A DNA stretch of 64,000 nt from Rhodothermus profundi (GCF_900142415.1 NZ_FRAU01000002.1:310001-374000); one strand, 5' to 3'; positions 28,090-36,903 are shown, counted from the first letter of the stretch. Notes: generated by a model not told the origin, from the sequence alone. Numbers and translations: made by a program.

Positions 28090-28694
28090 AGTATGGAAAA
28101 AATTTTGAGTGCGACCGGATCAAATGGATTGAAACAAAAGCTAAAGGACTGGTCCCGTCGATGCAACTTGTTGGGCAAATCTTGATCTTGAAGGATAGAA
28201 AAAACGATGCCCGAGTAAACCTGCAGCTATTGTCTTCAAGAGCGTTAGCGGAGTGGGATGCGATGTGCAGGGGAAGCTCAGAGGAATCGAAGAGGGCTTT
28301 CATGGGGCTGTTTCCGTTCTTAGTTGCACGCTATCTCTGAGCATTACAGTGGCCTCGGTTAGCCTGTGCATTTCCGGAGGCTGAAACTTTCCGGCAGAGT
28401 GCAACCGCACGGAGCTCCGGACCGCTCGGTTGTTGCCGGCGCTGCCGAAGACCATGCTGCCCATCTGGATTGTTCGGTGCTGCTGAGTCAGTGCTGAGGA
28501 TTTTCGCGACAATGACGGGTTCTTTCCTGTAAAGCCGTGATGGACAGATTGGCGGAGGGGAACGGGGCCACCTCTTTTTCATGGAAGGCGCCCGGCTTTT
28601 AGCCAGGTGCGTTGTATTTTTTCCGACAGACGGCAGGGCTGTCTCAGACAGGCAGTCTGCGTTGAAAGGCAAGCAAAAGGCAAAGTTGGAGAAG
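28090..28694. other. Long divergent intergenic region, 605 bp
   Basis: This lies between bpsA (minus) and tdh (plus) and should contain both promoters. The middle (about 28370-28450) is GC-rich and highly self-complementary (for example GTGC-AACC-GCAC, and the palindrome GGAGCTCC). The flanks are less GC-rich. I could not match it to a known riboswitch. Open frames here have no recognisable product. Confidence 0.4.
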
Positions 28695-29756
28695 ATGCCG
28701 ATGACCATGAAAGCACTGGCCAAGACGCGTCCGGGACCCGGGTTAGAATTGATCGAGACGGACGTGCCCCGGCCGGGCCCTCGGGACGTGTTGATCCGGG
28801 TGAGGGCTGCGTCGATCTGTGGCACCGATGTGCACATTTACCGGTGGGATGCCTGGAGCCAGCATCGCATTCGTCCGCCGTTGATTCTGGGACATGAGTT
28901 TGCGGGTGAAATTGTTGCGGTAGGTGAGGAGGTGGAAGGGTTAGAGGTGGGACAGTTCGTATCGGCGGAAGGGCACATTGTAGATCATACCTGTGCGGCC
29001 TGCCGAGCTGGCCAACTGCATCTGTGCCGGAATGCGCGGGTGATCGGAATCGACCGTCCGGGCGCGTTTGCTGAATATGTATGCGTTCCTGCGGAGAACG
29101 TCTGGGTGAATGCCCTGGATGTCCCCCCTGAAATCGCTTCGCTGCAGGATCCGTTTGGCAACGCCGTGCATGCAGCCTACGCATTTGATCTGGCCGGTCG
29201 GGCCGTGCTGGTCAGTGGATGTGGGCCCATTGGCCTGATGGCTATTCCGGTGGCTCGCGTAGCTGGAGCGCGGCTCATTGTGGCCACGGACCTTAACGAG
29301 CGGCGGTTGGCTTTAGCTCGACGCATGGGAGCTGATGTAACGCTGAACCCTCAACAGGATGATGTGGTAGGCCAGGTGCGCACGCTGACGGGAGGCGATG
29401 GCGTAGATGTTGTGCTGGAAATGAGCGGGGCACCGGCCGCTATCTACGCAGCGCTGGAAGCGCTTCGGCCCGGTGGACAGGTGGCCGCCCTTGGGCTAAC
29501 GGCTGCGTCGATTACGCTTGACTGGAACGAGCACGTGGTGATCAAAGGGGCAACCGTGCAGGGCATCTACGGCCGCAAGATCTGGGATACCTGGCATCGC
29601 ATGCGGGCGCTGCTCCAGACAGGTGCCGTCGATCTCAGTCCCCTGATTACGCACCGTTTGCCTCTGGAAGACTATGAGCAGGCGTTTCGGCTCCTGATGC
29701 ATCCGGGCGACGAAGTCGTTGCCAAAATTATTCTATATCCCAATGGCATGGATTAA
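28695..29756 (+). CDS. tdh: L-threonine 3-dehydrogenase
   Basis: A cytosolic NAD- and zinc-dependent enzyme oxidising threonine to 2-amino-3-ketobutyrate. Three in-frame ATGs (28695, 28701, 28707) are possible. A GGAG at 28688-28691 favours the first two, while similarity to MKALSK of E. coli Tdh favours the third; 353 aa from the first. The catalytic zinc site ICGTDVHIYRWD, GHEFAGEIVAVG, the coenzyme loop SGCGPIGLMA and YGRKIWDTW are present. In the structural-zinc lobe, GHIVDHTCAACRAG has Asp where the first of four Cys normally stands. kbl follows 61 nt downstream, completing the pathway to glycine. Confidence 0.94.
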   Translation: MPMTMKALAKTRPGPGLELIETDVPRPGPRDVLIRVRAASICGTDVHIYRWDAWSQHRIRPPLILGHEFAGEIVAVGEEVEGLEVGQFVSAEGHIVDHTCAACRAGQLHLCRNARVIGIDRPGAFAEYVCVPAENVWVNALDVPPEIASLQDPFGNAVHAAYAFDLAGRAVLVSGCGPIGLMAIPVARVAGARLIVATDLNERRLALARRMGADVTLNPQQDDVVGQVRTLTGGDGVDVVLEMSGAPAAIYAALEALRPGGQVAALGLTAASITLDWNEHVVIKGATVQGIYGRKIWDTWHRMRALLQTGAVDLSPLITHRLPLEDYEQAFRLLMHPGDEVVAKIILYPNGMD

Positions 29757-29817
29757 CGTTTCAGAACCTGCTATTTTGAACGGAGAGCAAAAGCGCTGAA
29801 CCCAACCGGAATGCGCC

Positions 29818-31005
29818 ATGAACCATCCGTTGAGCTGGATTGATGACGAACTGGCCGCCTTAAAAGAAGCAGGGCTGTACACGCACATTCGCACCATTGA
29901 ATCGCCCCAGGGCGCCTGGTTGACCATTGAGGGGAAACGCGTGCTGAACTTCTGCTCCAACAACTACCTGGGACTGGCGAACCACCCGCGTCTGGTGGAG
30001 GCGGCGCGCAAGGCCATGGAGCAATACGGGGTCGGTCCCGGTGCCGTGCGAACCATTGCGGGTACCATGACGCTCCACGTAGAACTGGAGCGTCGGCTGG
30101 CTGCCTTCAAGGGGGTAGAAGCCGCGATTACGTTTCAGAGTGGCTTTGCCGCCAACCTGGCGACGATCCCGGCCATTGTCGGCCGGGAAGACGTCATCTT
30201 CAGCGATCAGTTAAACCATGCCAGCATCATCGATGGCTGCCGCCTGAGCCGCGCTAAAATCATCGCCTATCCCCACAACGACGTCGATGCCCTGGAAGAC
30301 CTGATCAAAGAGCATGGCCCCCAGTATCGCCGCAAGCTCATCGTGACCGATGGGGTGTTTAGCATGGACGGGGACATTGCACCGCTGCCGCGTCTGGCAG
30401 AGCTGGCCAAGCGGTATGGCTGCATTCTAATGGTAGACGATGCCCATGGCGAAGGCGTGCTGGGCCGAGGAGGGCGGGGCATTGTCGATCATTTCGATCT
30501 GCACGGAGTGGTTGATATTGAGGTGGGCACCATGTCGAAAGCGTTCGGCGTAATGGGAGGTGTCGTGGCCGGAAGCCGACGGCTGATCGAATGGCTGCGC
30601 CAGCGTGGCCGGCCGTTCTTGTTTTCCAGTGCCATGACGGTTCCCGATGTGGCAGCCTGCCTGGCAGCCATCGACCTGCTGGAGGAGAGCACCGAACTGG
30701 TCGAGCGTCTGTGGGACAACGCGCGCTACTTCAAGACCCGAATGCAAGCGCTGGGCTTTGATACGGGCAAGAGCGAAACCCCCATTACTCCCATTATGCT
30801 GGGAGAAGCGCCGCTGGCGCAAGCGTTTAGCCGCCGCCTGTTTGAGGAAGGGGTCTTTGCGATGGCCATTGGCTACCCCACTGTGCCCAGAGGCGCTGCC
30901 CGCATCCGTGTGATGCCCAGTGCTGCGCATACGCGTGAAGACCTTGATTTTGCCATCCAGGCCTTTGAGAAGGTTGGCCGAGAGCTGGGCGTGCTTGTCG
31001 CATAA
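29818..31005 (+). CDS. kbl: Glycine C-acetyltransferase (2-amino-3-ketobutyrate CoA ligase)
   Basis: A PLP enzyme cleaving 2-amino-3-ketobutyrate with CoA to glycine and acetyl-CoA. At 395 aa it is normal for alpha-oxoamine synthases. The PLP lysine is K241 in [13 protein letters not shown]. Other marks are [25 protein letters not shown] and [10 protein letters not shown]. It is paired with tdh and ended by a strong terminator. Confidence 0.95.
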   Translation: MNHPLSWIDDELAALKEAGLYTHIRTIESPQGAWLTIEGKRVLNFCSNNYLGLANHPRLVEAARKAMEQYGVGPGAVRTIAGTMTLHVELERRLAAFKGVEAAITFQSGFAANLATIPAIVGREDVIFSDQLNHASIIDGCRLSRAKIIAYPHNDVDALEDLIKEHGPQYRRKLIVTDGVFSMDGDIAPLPRLAELAKRYGCILMVDDAHGEGVLGRGGRGIVDHFDLHGVVDIEVGTMSKAFGVMGGVVAGSRRLIEWLRQRGRPFLFSSAMTVPDVAACLAAIDLLEESTELVERLWDNARYFKTRMQALGFDTGKSETPITPIMLGEAPLAQAFSRRLFEEGVFAMAIGYPTVPRGAARIRVMPSAAHTREDLDFAIQAFEKVGRELGVLVA

Positions 31006-31022
31006 AATCCGCACGGCACCAG

Positions 31023-31060
31023 AAAGCCCCGAGGTCTAAAAACACCTCGGGGCTTTTTAT
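31023..31060 (+). terminator. Rho-independent terminator after kbl
   Basis: AGCCCCGAGGT (31025-31035) pairs with ACCTCGGGGCT (31044-31054), extended by flanking A/T pairs, then a T-rich tail to about 31064. Confidence 0.93.
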
Positions 31061-31220
31061 TTTATATGTAATGATGTCAATAGTGTAATGATTTCATAAA
31101 TATAAATGTATCTTAAAACATTAATTTTTAAATGTAACTTTTTATGCACATGCTTGCCAGTCGGACTTTTTTTGTTTAAACATAAAAATGATTTCGGTAA
31201 ACGATGACTAAGCAGAAGGT
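31061..31220. promoter_or_regulatory. AT-rich regulatory region before the cytochrome-barrel cassette
   Basis: These 160 bp are far more AT-rich than their surroundings. TGTAATGAT occurs twice (31067-31075 and 31084-31092, 17 nt apart) and AAATGTA also recurs near 31104 and 31129. The repeats suggest regulator binding sites for the downstream cassette. No exact promoter match could be fixed. Confidence 0.45.
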
Positions 31221-31637
31221 ATGATGCGAAGCACTTTCTGGATATTGCTCTTATTCGGTCTTGGAAGTGGTTTAGGGCTCTCCTTTCAGCGGCCTGTAGC
31301 GGTGCAGAGCAAGTGGAAGGCACCTGCCTGGGCAGATACCCTGAAGAATCCTTATGCCAACAGGGTAGAAGAGGCCCTCAAGATGGGCGAAAGAATTTAT
31401 CAGCAACAGTGTGCCGTCTGTCATGGCCCCAGAGGTCGAGGGGATGGACCGGCCGGTATGGCTCTCAATCCTCGACCGGCCGATCTGACCAGCAAGGCCG
31501 TTCAGGCGCAGACCGATGGGGCGCTTTTCTGGAAGATCAGTGAAGGTCGGGGAGCAATGCCTGCCTTCAAGGGCATGTTAAGCGAAGCAGAGCGGTGGCA
31601 GGTGGTTACCTACGTACGCACCTTAGCCCGGAAATAA
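31221..31637 (+). CDS. Secreted monoheme cytochrome c
   Basis: A 138-aa periplasmic class I cytochrome c. An N-terminal signal segment (about 5-28) is followed by the heme motif C64-A-V-C67-H68, the CHGPRGRGDGPAG loop and the axial Met M113 in GAMPAFKGML, the standard His/Met pattern. It is the first gene of a three-gene cassette with an outer-membrane barrel and a cytochrome lipoprotein, so it probably carries electrons in the periplasm. Confidence 0.92.
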   Translation: MMRSTFWILLLFGLGSGLGLSFQRPVAVQSKWKAPAWADTLKNPYANRVEEALKMGERIYQQQCAVCHGPRGRGDGPAGMALNPRPADLTSKAVQAQTDGALFWKISEGRGAMPAFKGMLSEAERWQVVTYVRTLARK

Positions 31638-31654
31638 ACCATCATGAGGAGGCA

Positions 31655-32863
31655 ATGAAACGATTCCTATATATCCCGTGGGTCACGCTCTGGCTACTTA
31701 TGGGCGTCTCTTCGCTTCAGGCCCAGCGGCTGGATCCGACGCCTGGCCAGAGTCTCTTTACCGTGCGCGGGTATGCGCATTCTGGACTGGAATTCCGCAA
31801 GTTCGAAGGCGAACCGCTGAACAGTAGCTTTGTCGGCGGAAGCTTTAATCCCATCTTTCTCTGGCGACAGTCAGATCGACTGCTTTTTGAGGGGGAGCTG
31901 GGCGTGGCTTTTGATGAGGGAGAGGTAACGTTCGATCTGGAATACGCAAATGTCGCCTATAAATTGACCGATCGGGTGACGGCTCGGGTCGGGCAGTTCC
32001 TGTTGCCCTTTGGGATTTTTGTGCCCAACCTGCATCCGGCCTGGATCAATCGGCTGCCTACCGCCCCGCTGGGGTTTGACCACCATAATCCTGTCGGGCC
32101 GACAGCCGACTTTGGCTTCGAGCTGCGCGGCGCTTTTCCGCTGGGAGAAGGACGGTTGACCTATGCGGTTTATGTTACCAACGGACCGGCTTTGCTGGAC
32201 GGAGCGGATAATCCGGCCGAAGCCGGGCGTCTGGTCTTCAGTCAGGTGGAAGACAACAACAGCAACAAAGCGGTAGGCGGCCGTCTCAGCGTGCTTCCCT
32301 TTTCGAATCTTTCGCTGGAAATCGGACTCTCTGGCCAGTACGCGCGTGTTGGGGCAGATGGGTCGGACTATGAAAAGGTAGCTGCGCGGATGTACAGCGT
32401 GGATATCAATCTGGTCCGCACGCTGCCGGCTCTTCGGAGCGTGCTCAACGTCAAGGGACAGTACAACGCCGTCCAGGTCGATCGCGCTACCTATCCAGGA
32501 GCAGGACCGCTCACGTCGCGCACGTTTGACAACACCAGTTGGGCCTATTTCCTGCAGGCCTCCCTGCAGCCTTCTTTTGTGGCCCATGCGCTGCTGCGTC
32601 ACCTGGAGCTGGTGGGACGCGTTTCGCAGATGGAACTGGCACCAGAAGCGCCGTGGGGAACGCGGCAGCGTGAAGTTGCCATCGGGCTCAACTACTGGAT
32701 TGACTGGCGCACGGTCGTCAAGTTCAGCTATCTGGTTATTAACGCGCTGGACGAAGCGCATGAGGAAGAAGGGGGGATGCTAAAGACAGAAACGGTTGGC
32801 GAAGCGCATGGGGAGAAGTTCTTTAAAAACGCCTTCATGATTCATATTGCGATAGGATTCTAA
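31655..32863 (+). CDS. Outer-membrane beta-barrel protein between two cytochromes
   Basis: The ATG at 31655 follows GAGGAGG at 31646-31652 and opens a signal peptide (MKRFLYIPWVTLWLLMG, cleavage after LQAQ), giving 402 aa. The frame is open further upstream but that part overlaps the cytochrome gene. The mature protein has many amphipathic strands (VTARVGQFLLPFGIFVP, LELVGRVSQMEL) and ends in MIHIAIGF, as barrels do. It resembles OprO/P-type porins in outline. Its position between two c-type cytochrome genes suggests a role in moving a redox substrate or electrons across the outer membrane. Confidence 0.8.
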   Translation: MKRFLYIPWVTLWLLMGVSSLQAQRLDPTPGQSLFTVRGYAHSGLEFRKFEGEPLNSSFVGGSFNPIFLWRQSDRLLFEGELGVAFDEGEVTFDLEYANVAYKLTDRVTARVGQFLLPFGIFVPNLHPAWINRLPTAPLGFDHHNPVGPTADFGFELRGAFPLGEGRLTYAVYVTNGPALLDGADNPAEAGRLVFSQVEDNNSNKAVGGRLSVLPFSNLSLEIGLSGQYARVGADGSDYEKVAARMYSVDINLVRTLPALRSVLNVKGQYNAVQVDRATYPGAGPLTSRTFDNTSWAYFLQASLQPSFVAHALLRHLELVGRVSQMELAPEAPWGTRQREVAIGLNYWIDWRTVVKFSYLVINALDEAHEEEGGMLKTETVGEAHGEKFFKNAFMIHIAIGF

Positions 32864-32878
32864 TTGAGAACCGAAGCC

Positions 32879-33196
32879 ATGAAACGCTATACCTTACTGA
32901 CGTGCGTGGGGCTGCTCAGCGCAGGGTTACTCGGCTGCAGCCCGGTAACCTTCAGCGCAAGCGTAGCCGACAACACCGAACAGACTGCCAGGCCGCCTCG
33001 GCCACGGGTCCTGGACACAAAACCTGGCGTGCAGCTCTGGGGAGAAAACTGCATCCGCTGCCACAACGCGCCTCCTCCTGCTGCGTTCGGGGATCCCGAA
33101 TGGGAGATCATTACCCACCACATGCGCGTGCGCGCAAACCTGACTGAAGAGGAAGTGCAGAAAATTCGGGCGTTCCTGATTTCATCGAACGGTTAA
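32879..33196 (+). CDS. Monoheme cytochrome c lipoprotein
   Basis: The ATG at 32879 gives 105 aa. A lipoprotein signal ends in LLGC with Cys20 as the lipidated residue. One heme c motif C58-I-R-C61-H62 and a likely axial Met (M82 in HHMRVRA) follow. The domain is very short (about 60 residues) and resembles minimal diheme-like or SoxX-like c domains. It sits 15 nt after the barrel gene, and the cassette ends in a hairpin. Confidence 0.85.
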   Translation: MKRYTLLTCVGLLSAGLLGCSPVTFSASVADNTEQTARPPRPRVLDTKPGVQLWGENCIRCHNAPPPAAFGDPEWEIITHHMRVRANLTEEEVQKIRAFLISSNG

Positions 33197-33251
33197 GCAG
33201 GCGCAGTCCGGGCAGCGGCGCATGCAGATGATCCGGCAACGCTCTTGATAC

Positions 33252-33277
33252 GAAAGGCCCGCTTTTGCGGGCCTTTC
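33252..33277. terminator. Bidirectional terminator hairpin
   Basis: GAAAGGCCCGC (33252-33262) pairs perfectly with GCGGGCCTTTC (33267-33277) around TTTT. The A-run and T-run are inside the stem ends, as in many bidirectional terminators. It lies between the cytochrome cassette (plus) and the TPR gene (minus). Confidence 0.8.
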
Positions 33278-33306
33278 GCGGATACCTGAACGTGCTGGGG
33301 TTTCGA

Positions 33307-34191
33307 TTACCGGGACGAGGAAAGCTGCGACAGGTAATGCTCAGCAGGCGCTTTGTAGCTCCCGTACAGCGCGTTGCTGAAGGCCTGACGCGCATTTTCC
33401 TTGTCACCCATCAGCATATAGGCCTCGCCCATTACAAAGTAGATTTTAGCCTTATCGGTACGGCTTCCCCGGTGCAGCTCCAGTGCCTTCTGGGCCATCT
33501 CTACGGCTTTCGCATACTCACCCAGTGTCTTCAGCGCTTCGGCGTAGTAGTAGTACACATCGGCGTCCGGGGAAACGTCCTCAATCTGGAGCAGCTCATC
33601 CAGATAGCCAATGGCCTCGCGTGCATCTGAAGGCCGAGGATTGCCTCCATTGCGAGCCAGTGTGCTGGAGGCCAGGTAGAGGTAATGATCCCGAATAGCC
33701 TTGCCAGCAGCGCGCAGGGATTGACGATCCCCTGCTTCTTTACTTACGGCCAGCGTTTGCTTCAGCGTTTCCAGCCCCTCTTCCAGGCGCTCAAGCTTAA
33801 GCAGCGCCAGTCCTTTGCCTAAGTAATTCTTGGGATAGGAGGGGTCGTGCTCAATGCCCTTGGTGTAATGCTCCAGCGCTTTGTCATACTGCTCATTGCG
33901 ATAAGCGCGCAGGCCAAAGTTGTAGTCGAGCTGGGCCACAATGCGCAACGCTTTCTGAGCTACTTCCTCGTCGTTGGCCTGCCGGGCCATCTCAGCAGCC
34001 TGCAGAAAGCCCTCGTAGGCCTTCTGATATTGTTTGGCTTTGGCGTCCTCCAGCGCCTGATTAAATACCCGCTTGTACTCCTCGGACTGCTGGGCCCGGG
34101 TGGTCACGGGGATCAACGTGGTCATCCAGAAGGCAACGCCCAGCAGGAAGAGCCCGGAACGAATCGCTCCCATGCGTCCTTTCTGCATCAT
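33307..34191 (-). CDS. Secreted tetratricopeptide-repeat protein
   Basis: A 294-aa protein with an N-terminal signal or anchor (about 10-33, ending TTRAQ) and several TPR motifs. Examples are AYEGFLQAAEMARQ, NFGLRAYRNEQYDKALEHYTKGIEHDP, and two more near the C-terminus. It is probably periplasmic and a scaffold for protein contacts. The exact start among Met1, Met2 and Met7 is uncertain. It is monocistronic. The function is not known. Confidence 0.85.
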   Translation of the reverse strand: MMQKGRMGAIRSGLFLLGVAFWMTTLIPVTTRAQQSEEYKRVFNQALEDAKAKQYQKAYEGFLQAAEMARQANDEEVAQKALRIVAQLDYNFGLRAYRNEQYDKALEHYTKGIEHDPSYPKNYLGKGLALLKLERLEEGLETLKQTLAVSKEAGDRQSLRAAGKAIRDHYLYLASSTLARNGGNPRPSDAREAIGYLDELLQIEDVSPDADVYYYYAEALKTLGEYAKAVEMAQKALELHRGSRTDKAKIYFVMGEAYMLMGDKENARQAFSNALYGSYKAPAEHYLSQLSSSR

Positions 34192-34319
34192 CGTTCTCTG
34201 GTTGGAGTGTTTGGAAATTCGAAACTTGTAGCGAGGCCGGGATTGAAGACAAGGCTTAAAGATACAAGTTCCGGCGCTAAAAAGAAAGATAACGGTTTTT
34301 TTACCAAAACTGCACAGTA

Positions 34320-35063
34320 TTAGAAGTTAGGACCTAATGCACGTTCCCGGTAGAAGGTTTCGATAATCTGGACTGCTTCTTCTGGCGCATCGGTCAGTTT
34401 AAACAGCTCCAGATCCTCGGGAGAGATATTGCCAGCAGCCAGCATTTCGCTTCGAAGCCAGTCGATGAGCCCTTTCCAGTAGTCGGTGCCCATGAGAATA
34501 ACCGGAAAACGAGTGGCTTTGCCGGTCTGGATGAGCGTCAGGGCTTCAAAGAGTTCGTCCATGGTCCCGAAACCGCCAGGCAGCACGATGAAGCCCTGGG
34601 CGTATTTGACAAACATCACCTTGCGTACGAAGAAAAAATCAAAATTAATCAGCTTGTCGCGGTCAATGTAGGGATTGCTCTCCTGTTCGTGGGGAATAAC
34701 GATGTTCAGGCCAACCGACACGCCGCCTGCTTCTTTGGCGCCTTTGTTGGCCGCTTCCATAATGCCCGGGCCGCCTCCGGTGATTACGCCGAAGCCGTGC
34801 TCAACGAGACAGCGGCCTACTGCTTCGGCCAGTCGATAGTATCGGTGGCCGCGCGGCGTGCGCGCCGAGCCAAAAATGGATACGCAGGGACCAATGCGCG
34901 AGAGCGTCTCAAAACCTTCGACAAACTCCGACATAATGCGGAAAATGCGCCAGAGATCTTTAATCTGGCGCTGCTGCCACGCCAGCGCCTCCGCTTCGGT
35001 CAGCTTGCTGAGTGGATGGCGGGCATGCCCATCCGTCCGCGACAGGGGAAACAGCTTGTCCAT
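34320..35063 (-). CDS. LOG-family protein (TIGR00730; cytokinin riboside 5'-monophosphate phosphoribohydrolase-like)
   Basis: A Rossmann-fold protein of 247 aa from the ATG at 35063. The family hydrolyses nucleoside 5'-monophosphates to the base and ribose 5-phosphate. Signatures are GSARTPRGHRYYRLAE, TGGGPGIMEAANKGA and LPGGFGTMDELFEALT with the conserved PGGxGTxxE. The N-terminal ~40-residue extension is common in the larger bacterial members. It starts 4 nt after the OmpA-lipoprotein stop, so the two are co-transcribed. Confidence 0.9.
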   Translation of the reverse strand: MDKLFPLSRTDGHARHPLSKLTEAEALAWQQRQIKDLWRIFRIMSEFVEGFETLSRIGPCVSIFGSARTPRGHRYYRLAEAVGRCLVEHGFGVITGGGPGIMEAANKGAKEAGGVSVGLNIVIPHEQESNPYIDRDKLINFDFFFVRKVMFVKYAQGFIVLPGGFGTMDELFEALTLIQTGKATRFPVILMGTDYWKGLIDWLRSEMLAAGNISPEDLELFKLTDAPEEAVQIIETFYRERALGPNF

Positions 35064-35067
35064 TTTT

Positions 35068-35724
35068 TCAATACGATGATTGCACCTCTTTTCGGAACGC
35101 CTCACTAGCAAAAATCGCGATTTCGACGCGTCGGTTAAGTTGGCGTCCTGCTTCTGTAGCGTTAGAAGCTATCGGCTCGGTTTCGCCTTTCCCTAACGTG
35201 CGAATGCGGCTGGGACGAATGCCCTGGCGCATGAGGAAGGCGGCGGCTGCCTCGGCGCGTCGCTCAGAAAGGCGCTGGTTATAGGAGGCCGGACCGGTGC
35301 TGTCGGTGTGGCCTACAATGAGCACTTCTGTGTCGGGATATCTCTTCAAACTGTGGGCCAGGCGCCGCAGCTTCTCTCGGGCCTCGGGGCGCAGCACTGC
35401 TGAGTCAAAATCGAACAGAATGCCTGCATCGAACGTAACCAGAATGCCTTCCCCAATGCGTTCGATGCGGGCATCAGGCAACTCCTGTTGCATTTCAGCC
35501 GCCTGGCGGTCCATGCGCTGCCCGATTATAGCGCCAACCGTGCCCCCTACCATAGCGCCCAGGATAGCGCCTCGGGCCGTATTGCCTGTCGCTTTCCCAA
35601 TAGCGCCGCCTACTACCGCACCTGCTCCTGCACCGACGGCAGCTCCCTGCTCTGTGTGGCTCAGCCGAGCGCACCCGGCCAGCAGTAGGCTCAGGGCTAC
35701 AAGCACATAACCTGCACGCTGCAT
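35068..35724 (-). CDS. OmpA-family lipoprotein with glycine-zipper segment
   Basis: The ATG at 35724 opens a lipoprotein signal (MQRAGYVLVALSLLLAGC, lipidated Cys18), giving 218 aa. A Gly/Ala-rich glycine-zipper stretch (about 28-70) is followed by a C-terminal OmpA/peptidoglycan-binding domain. The latter carries FDFDSAVLRPEAREKL, VGHTDSTGPASYNQRLSERRA and RTLGKGETEPIASN. The domain arrangement is like YiaD/Pal-type lipoproteins that tie the outer membrane to peptidoglycan. Residues upstream of Met1 in the same frame lack signal features. Confidence 0.92.
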   Translation of the reverse strand: MQRAGYVLVALSLLLAGCARLSHTEQGAAVGAGAGAVVGGAIGKATGNTARGAILGAMVGGTVGAIIGQRMDRQAAEMQQELPDARIERIGEGILVTFDAGILFDFDSAVLRPEAREKLRRLAHSLKRYPDTEVLIVGHTDSTGPASYNQRLSERRAEAAAAFLMRQGIRPSRIRTLGKGETEPIASNATEAGRQLNRRVEIAIFASEAFRKEVQSSY

Positions 35725-35859
35725 ACGATCACGTAACCTCTGGTTCTTAGATTCCGGACGTCCCGGGTCCCAATCAACTACGGTGCCGAACGCCGCCTTT
35801 TGGCAAAAGTCGATGGATGAAATGCGCCGGAGCACACCCATTCCTTAGCACAGGTGTCC

Positions 35860-35867
35860 TATCTTTG
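35860..35867 (+). promoter_or_regulatory. Candidate -7 promoter element TATCTTTG
   Basis: An exact match to the Bacteroidota -7 consensus TAnnTTTG, 37 nt before the ATG at 35905. A canonical -33 TTTG is not visible at the expected distance. It would drive the seven-gene run to trkH. Confidence 0.4.
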
Positions 35868-35904
35868 AGGCCGAACGTGCTCATCAAAGTAAGCAGAAAG
35901 CACC

Positions 35905-36903
35905 ATGAAGCTGATCATTCCCATGGCCGGACGAGGGACGCGCGTGCGGCCTCATTCGCACGTGACGCCTAAGCCGCTGCTGCCCGTCAAGGGCAAGAGC
36001 ATGGTGGAGCGCATCGTGGACACGTTTAACCGGGTGCTGCCGCGTCATCTGGACGCAGGAATCTTTGTGCTGGGCCCAGATTTTGGCGAGGAGATCCGCG
36101 CGCAGCTTCGGGACATCTGCAGTCGGCACCATATGGAGGCGCACTTTGCGGTGCAGCCGGTGGCCGAAGGAACAGCGCATGCTGTCTACTGCGCCGGCGA
36201 CCACCTGGAAGGAGAAGGCATCGTGGTGTTCGCCGATACGCTTTTTGAAATGGAGCCCAATGTCGATCTGAAAGGCGCTGACGTGGTTATGTGGGTCAAG
36301 GAGGTGGAGGATCCTCGACGCTTTGGAGTGGCCGTGCGCGAGGGGGATCGGGTCGTGGCGCTGGTCGAAAAGCCCGCAGAACCCATCTCATATGAGGCGC
36401 TGATCGGGATCTATTACGTGGCAGATCTGGGCGTCCTGCGCCGCTATATCCAACAGCTCATTGACCACAACATCCGGGGGCACGGAGGGGAATTTCAACT
36501 GACGGACGCCTTCGATCGCATGCTCAAAGACGGCTACGTCTTCAAGACCGCTACTGTCACGGAGTGGCTCGACTGTGGCACCATTGAAGCGCTTATGGAA
36601 ACGACGCGCCATTTGCTGCACAAAGAGCAGGATACGCTTCGGCTGGGCACCGTCGAAAACAGCGTTGTGCACGAACCGGTGTATGTCGGGCCCGGAGCAC
36701 GGGTAGTCGATTCAGTCGTCGGGCCCAACGTGTCAATTGAAGCCGGGGCGGAAGTGCGCGGCTCGGTAGTGCGCAACAGCATCCTGTTTGCCCATGCGCG
36801 CGTTGAAGGCGTCGTGCTGGCCGACTCCCTGGTAGGGCAGCACGCAGAGGTGCGCGGTCATCCGCAGCGCCTGAATGTTGGCGATCACTCAACGGTGCAA
36901 TGA
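35905..36903 (+). CDS. Sugar-1-phosphate nucleotidyltransferase with C-terminal left-handed beta-helix
   Basis: A 332-aa NTP-transferase. The nucleotide-binding motif MAGRGTRVRPHSHVTPKPLL is at 7-26, with EWLDCGT typical of RmlA/glucose-1-phosphate thymidylyl- or uridylyltransferases. From about 255 a hexapeptide-repeat beta-helix follows (VVHEPVYVGPGARVVDS, VVGPNVSIEAGAEV). This suggests activated sugar synthesis for surface glycans, but base and sugar specificity cannot be read. Its stop overlaps the mutS2 start (ATGA). Confidence 0.88.
   Translation: MKLIIPMAGRGTRVRPHSHVTPKPLLPVKGKSMVERIVDTFNRVLPRHLDAGIFVLGPDFGEEIRAQLRDICSRHHMEAHFAVQPVAEGTAHAVYCAGDHLEGEGIVVFADTLFEMEPNVDLKGADVVMWVKEVEDPRRFGVAVREGDRVVALVEKPAEPISYEALIGIYYVADLGVLRRYIQQLIDHNIRGHGGEFQLTDAFDRMLKDGYVFKTATVTEWLDCGTIEALMETTRHLLHKEQDTLRLGTVENSVVHEPVYVGPGARVVDSVVGPNVSIEAGAEVRGSVVRNSILFAHARVEGVVLADSLVGQHAEVRGHPQRLNVGDHSTVQ

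Noticed and set aside
28350-28480. GC-rich stems before tdh as a SAM, TPP, THF or cobalamin riboswitch
   Set aside because: None of the conserved core sequences of these classes was found by eye.
28331-28837. A 168-codon minus-strand frame across the tdh upstream region
   Set aside because: It overlaps the start of tdh, is low in expected codon bias and resembles nothing.
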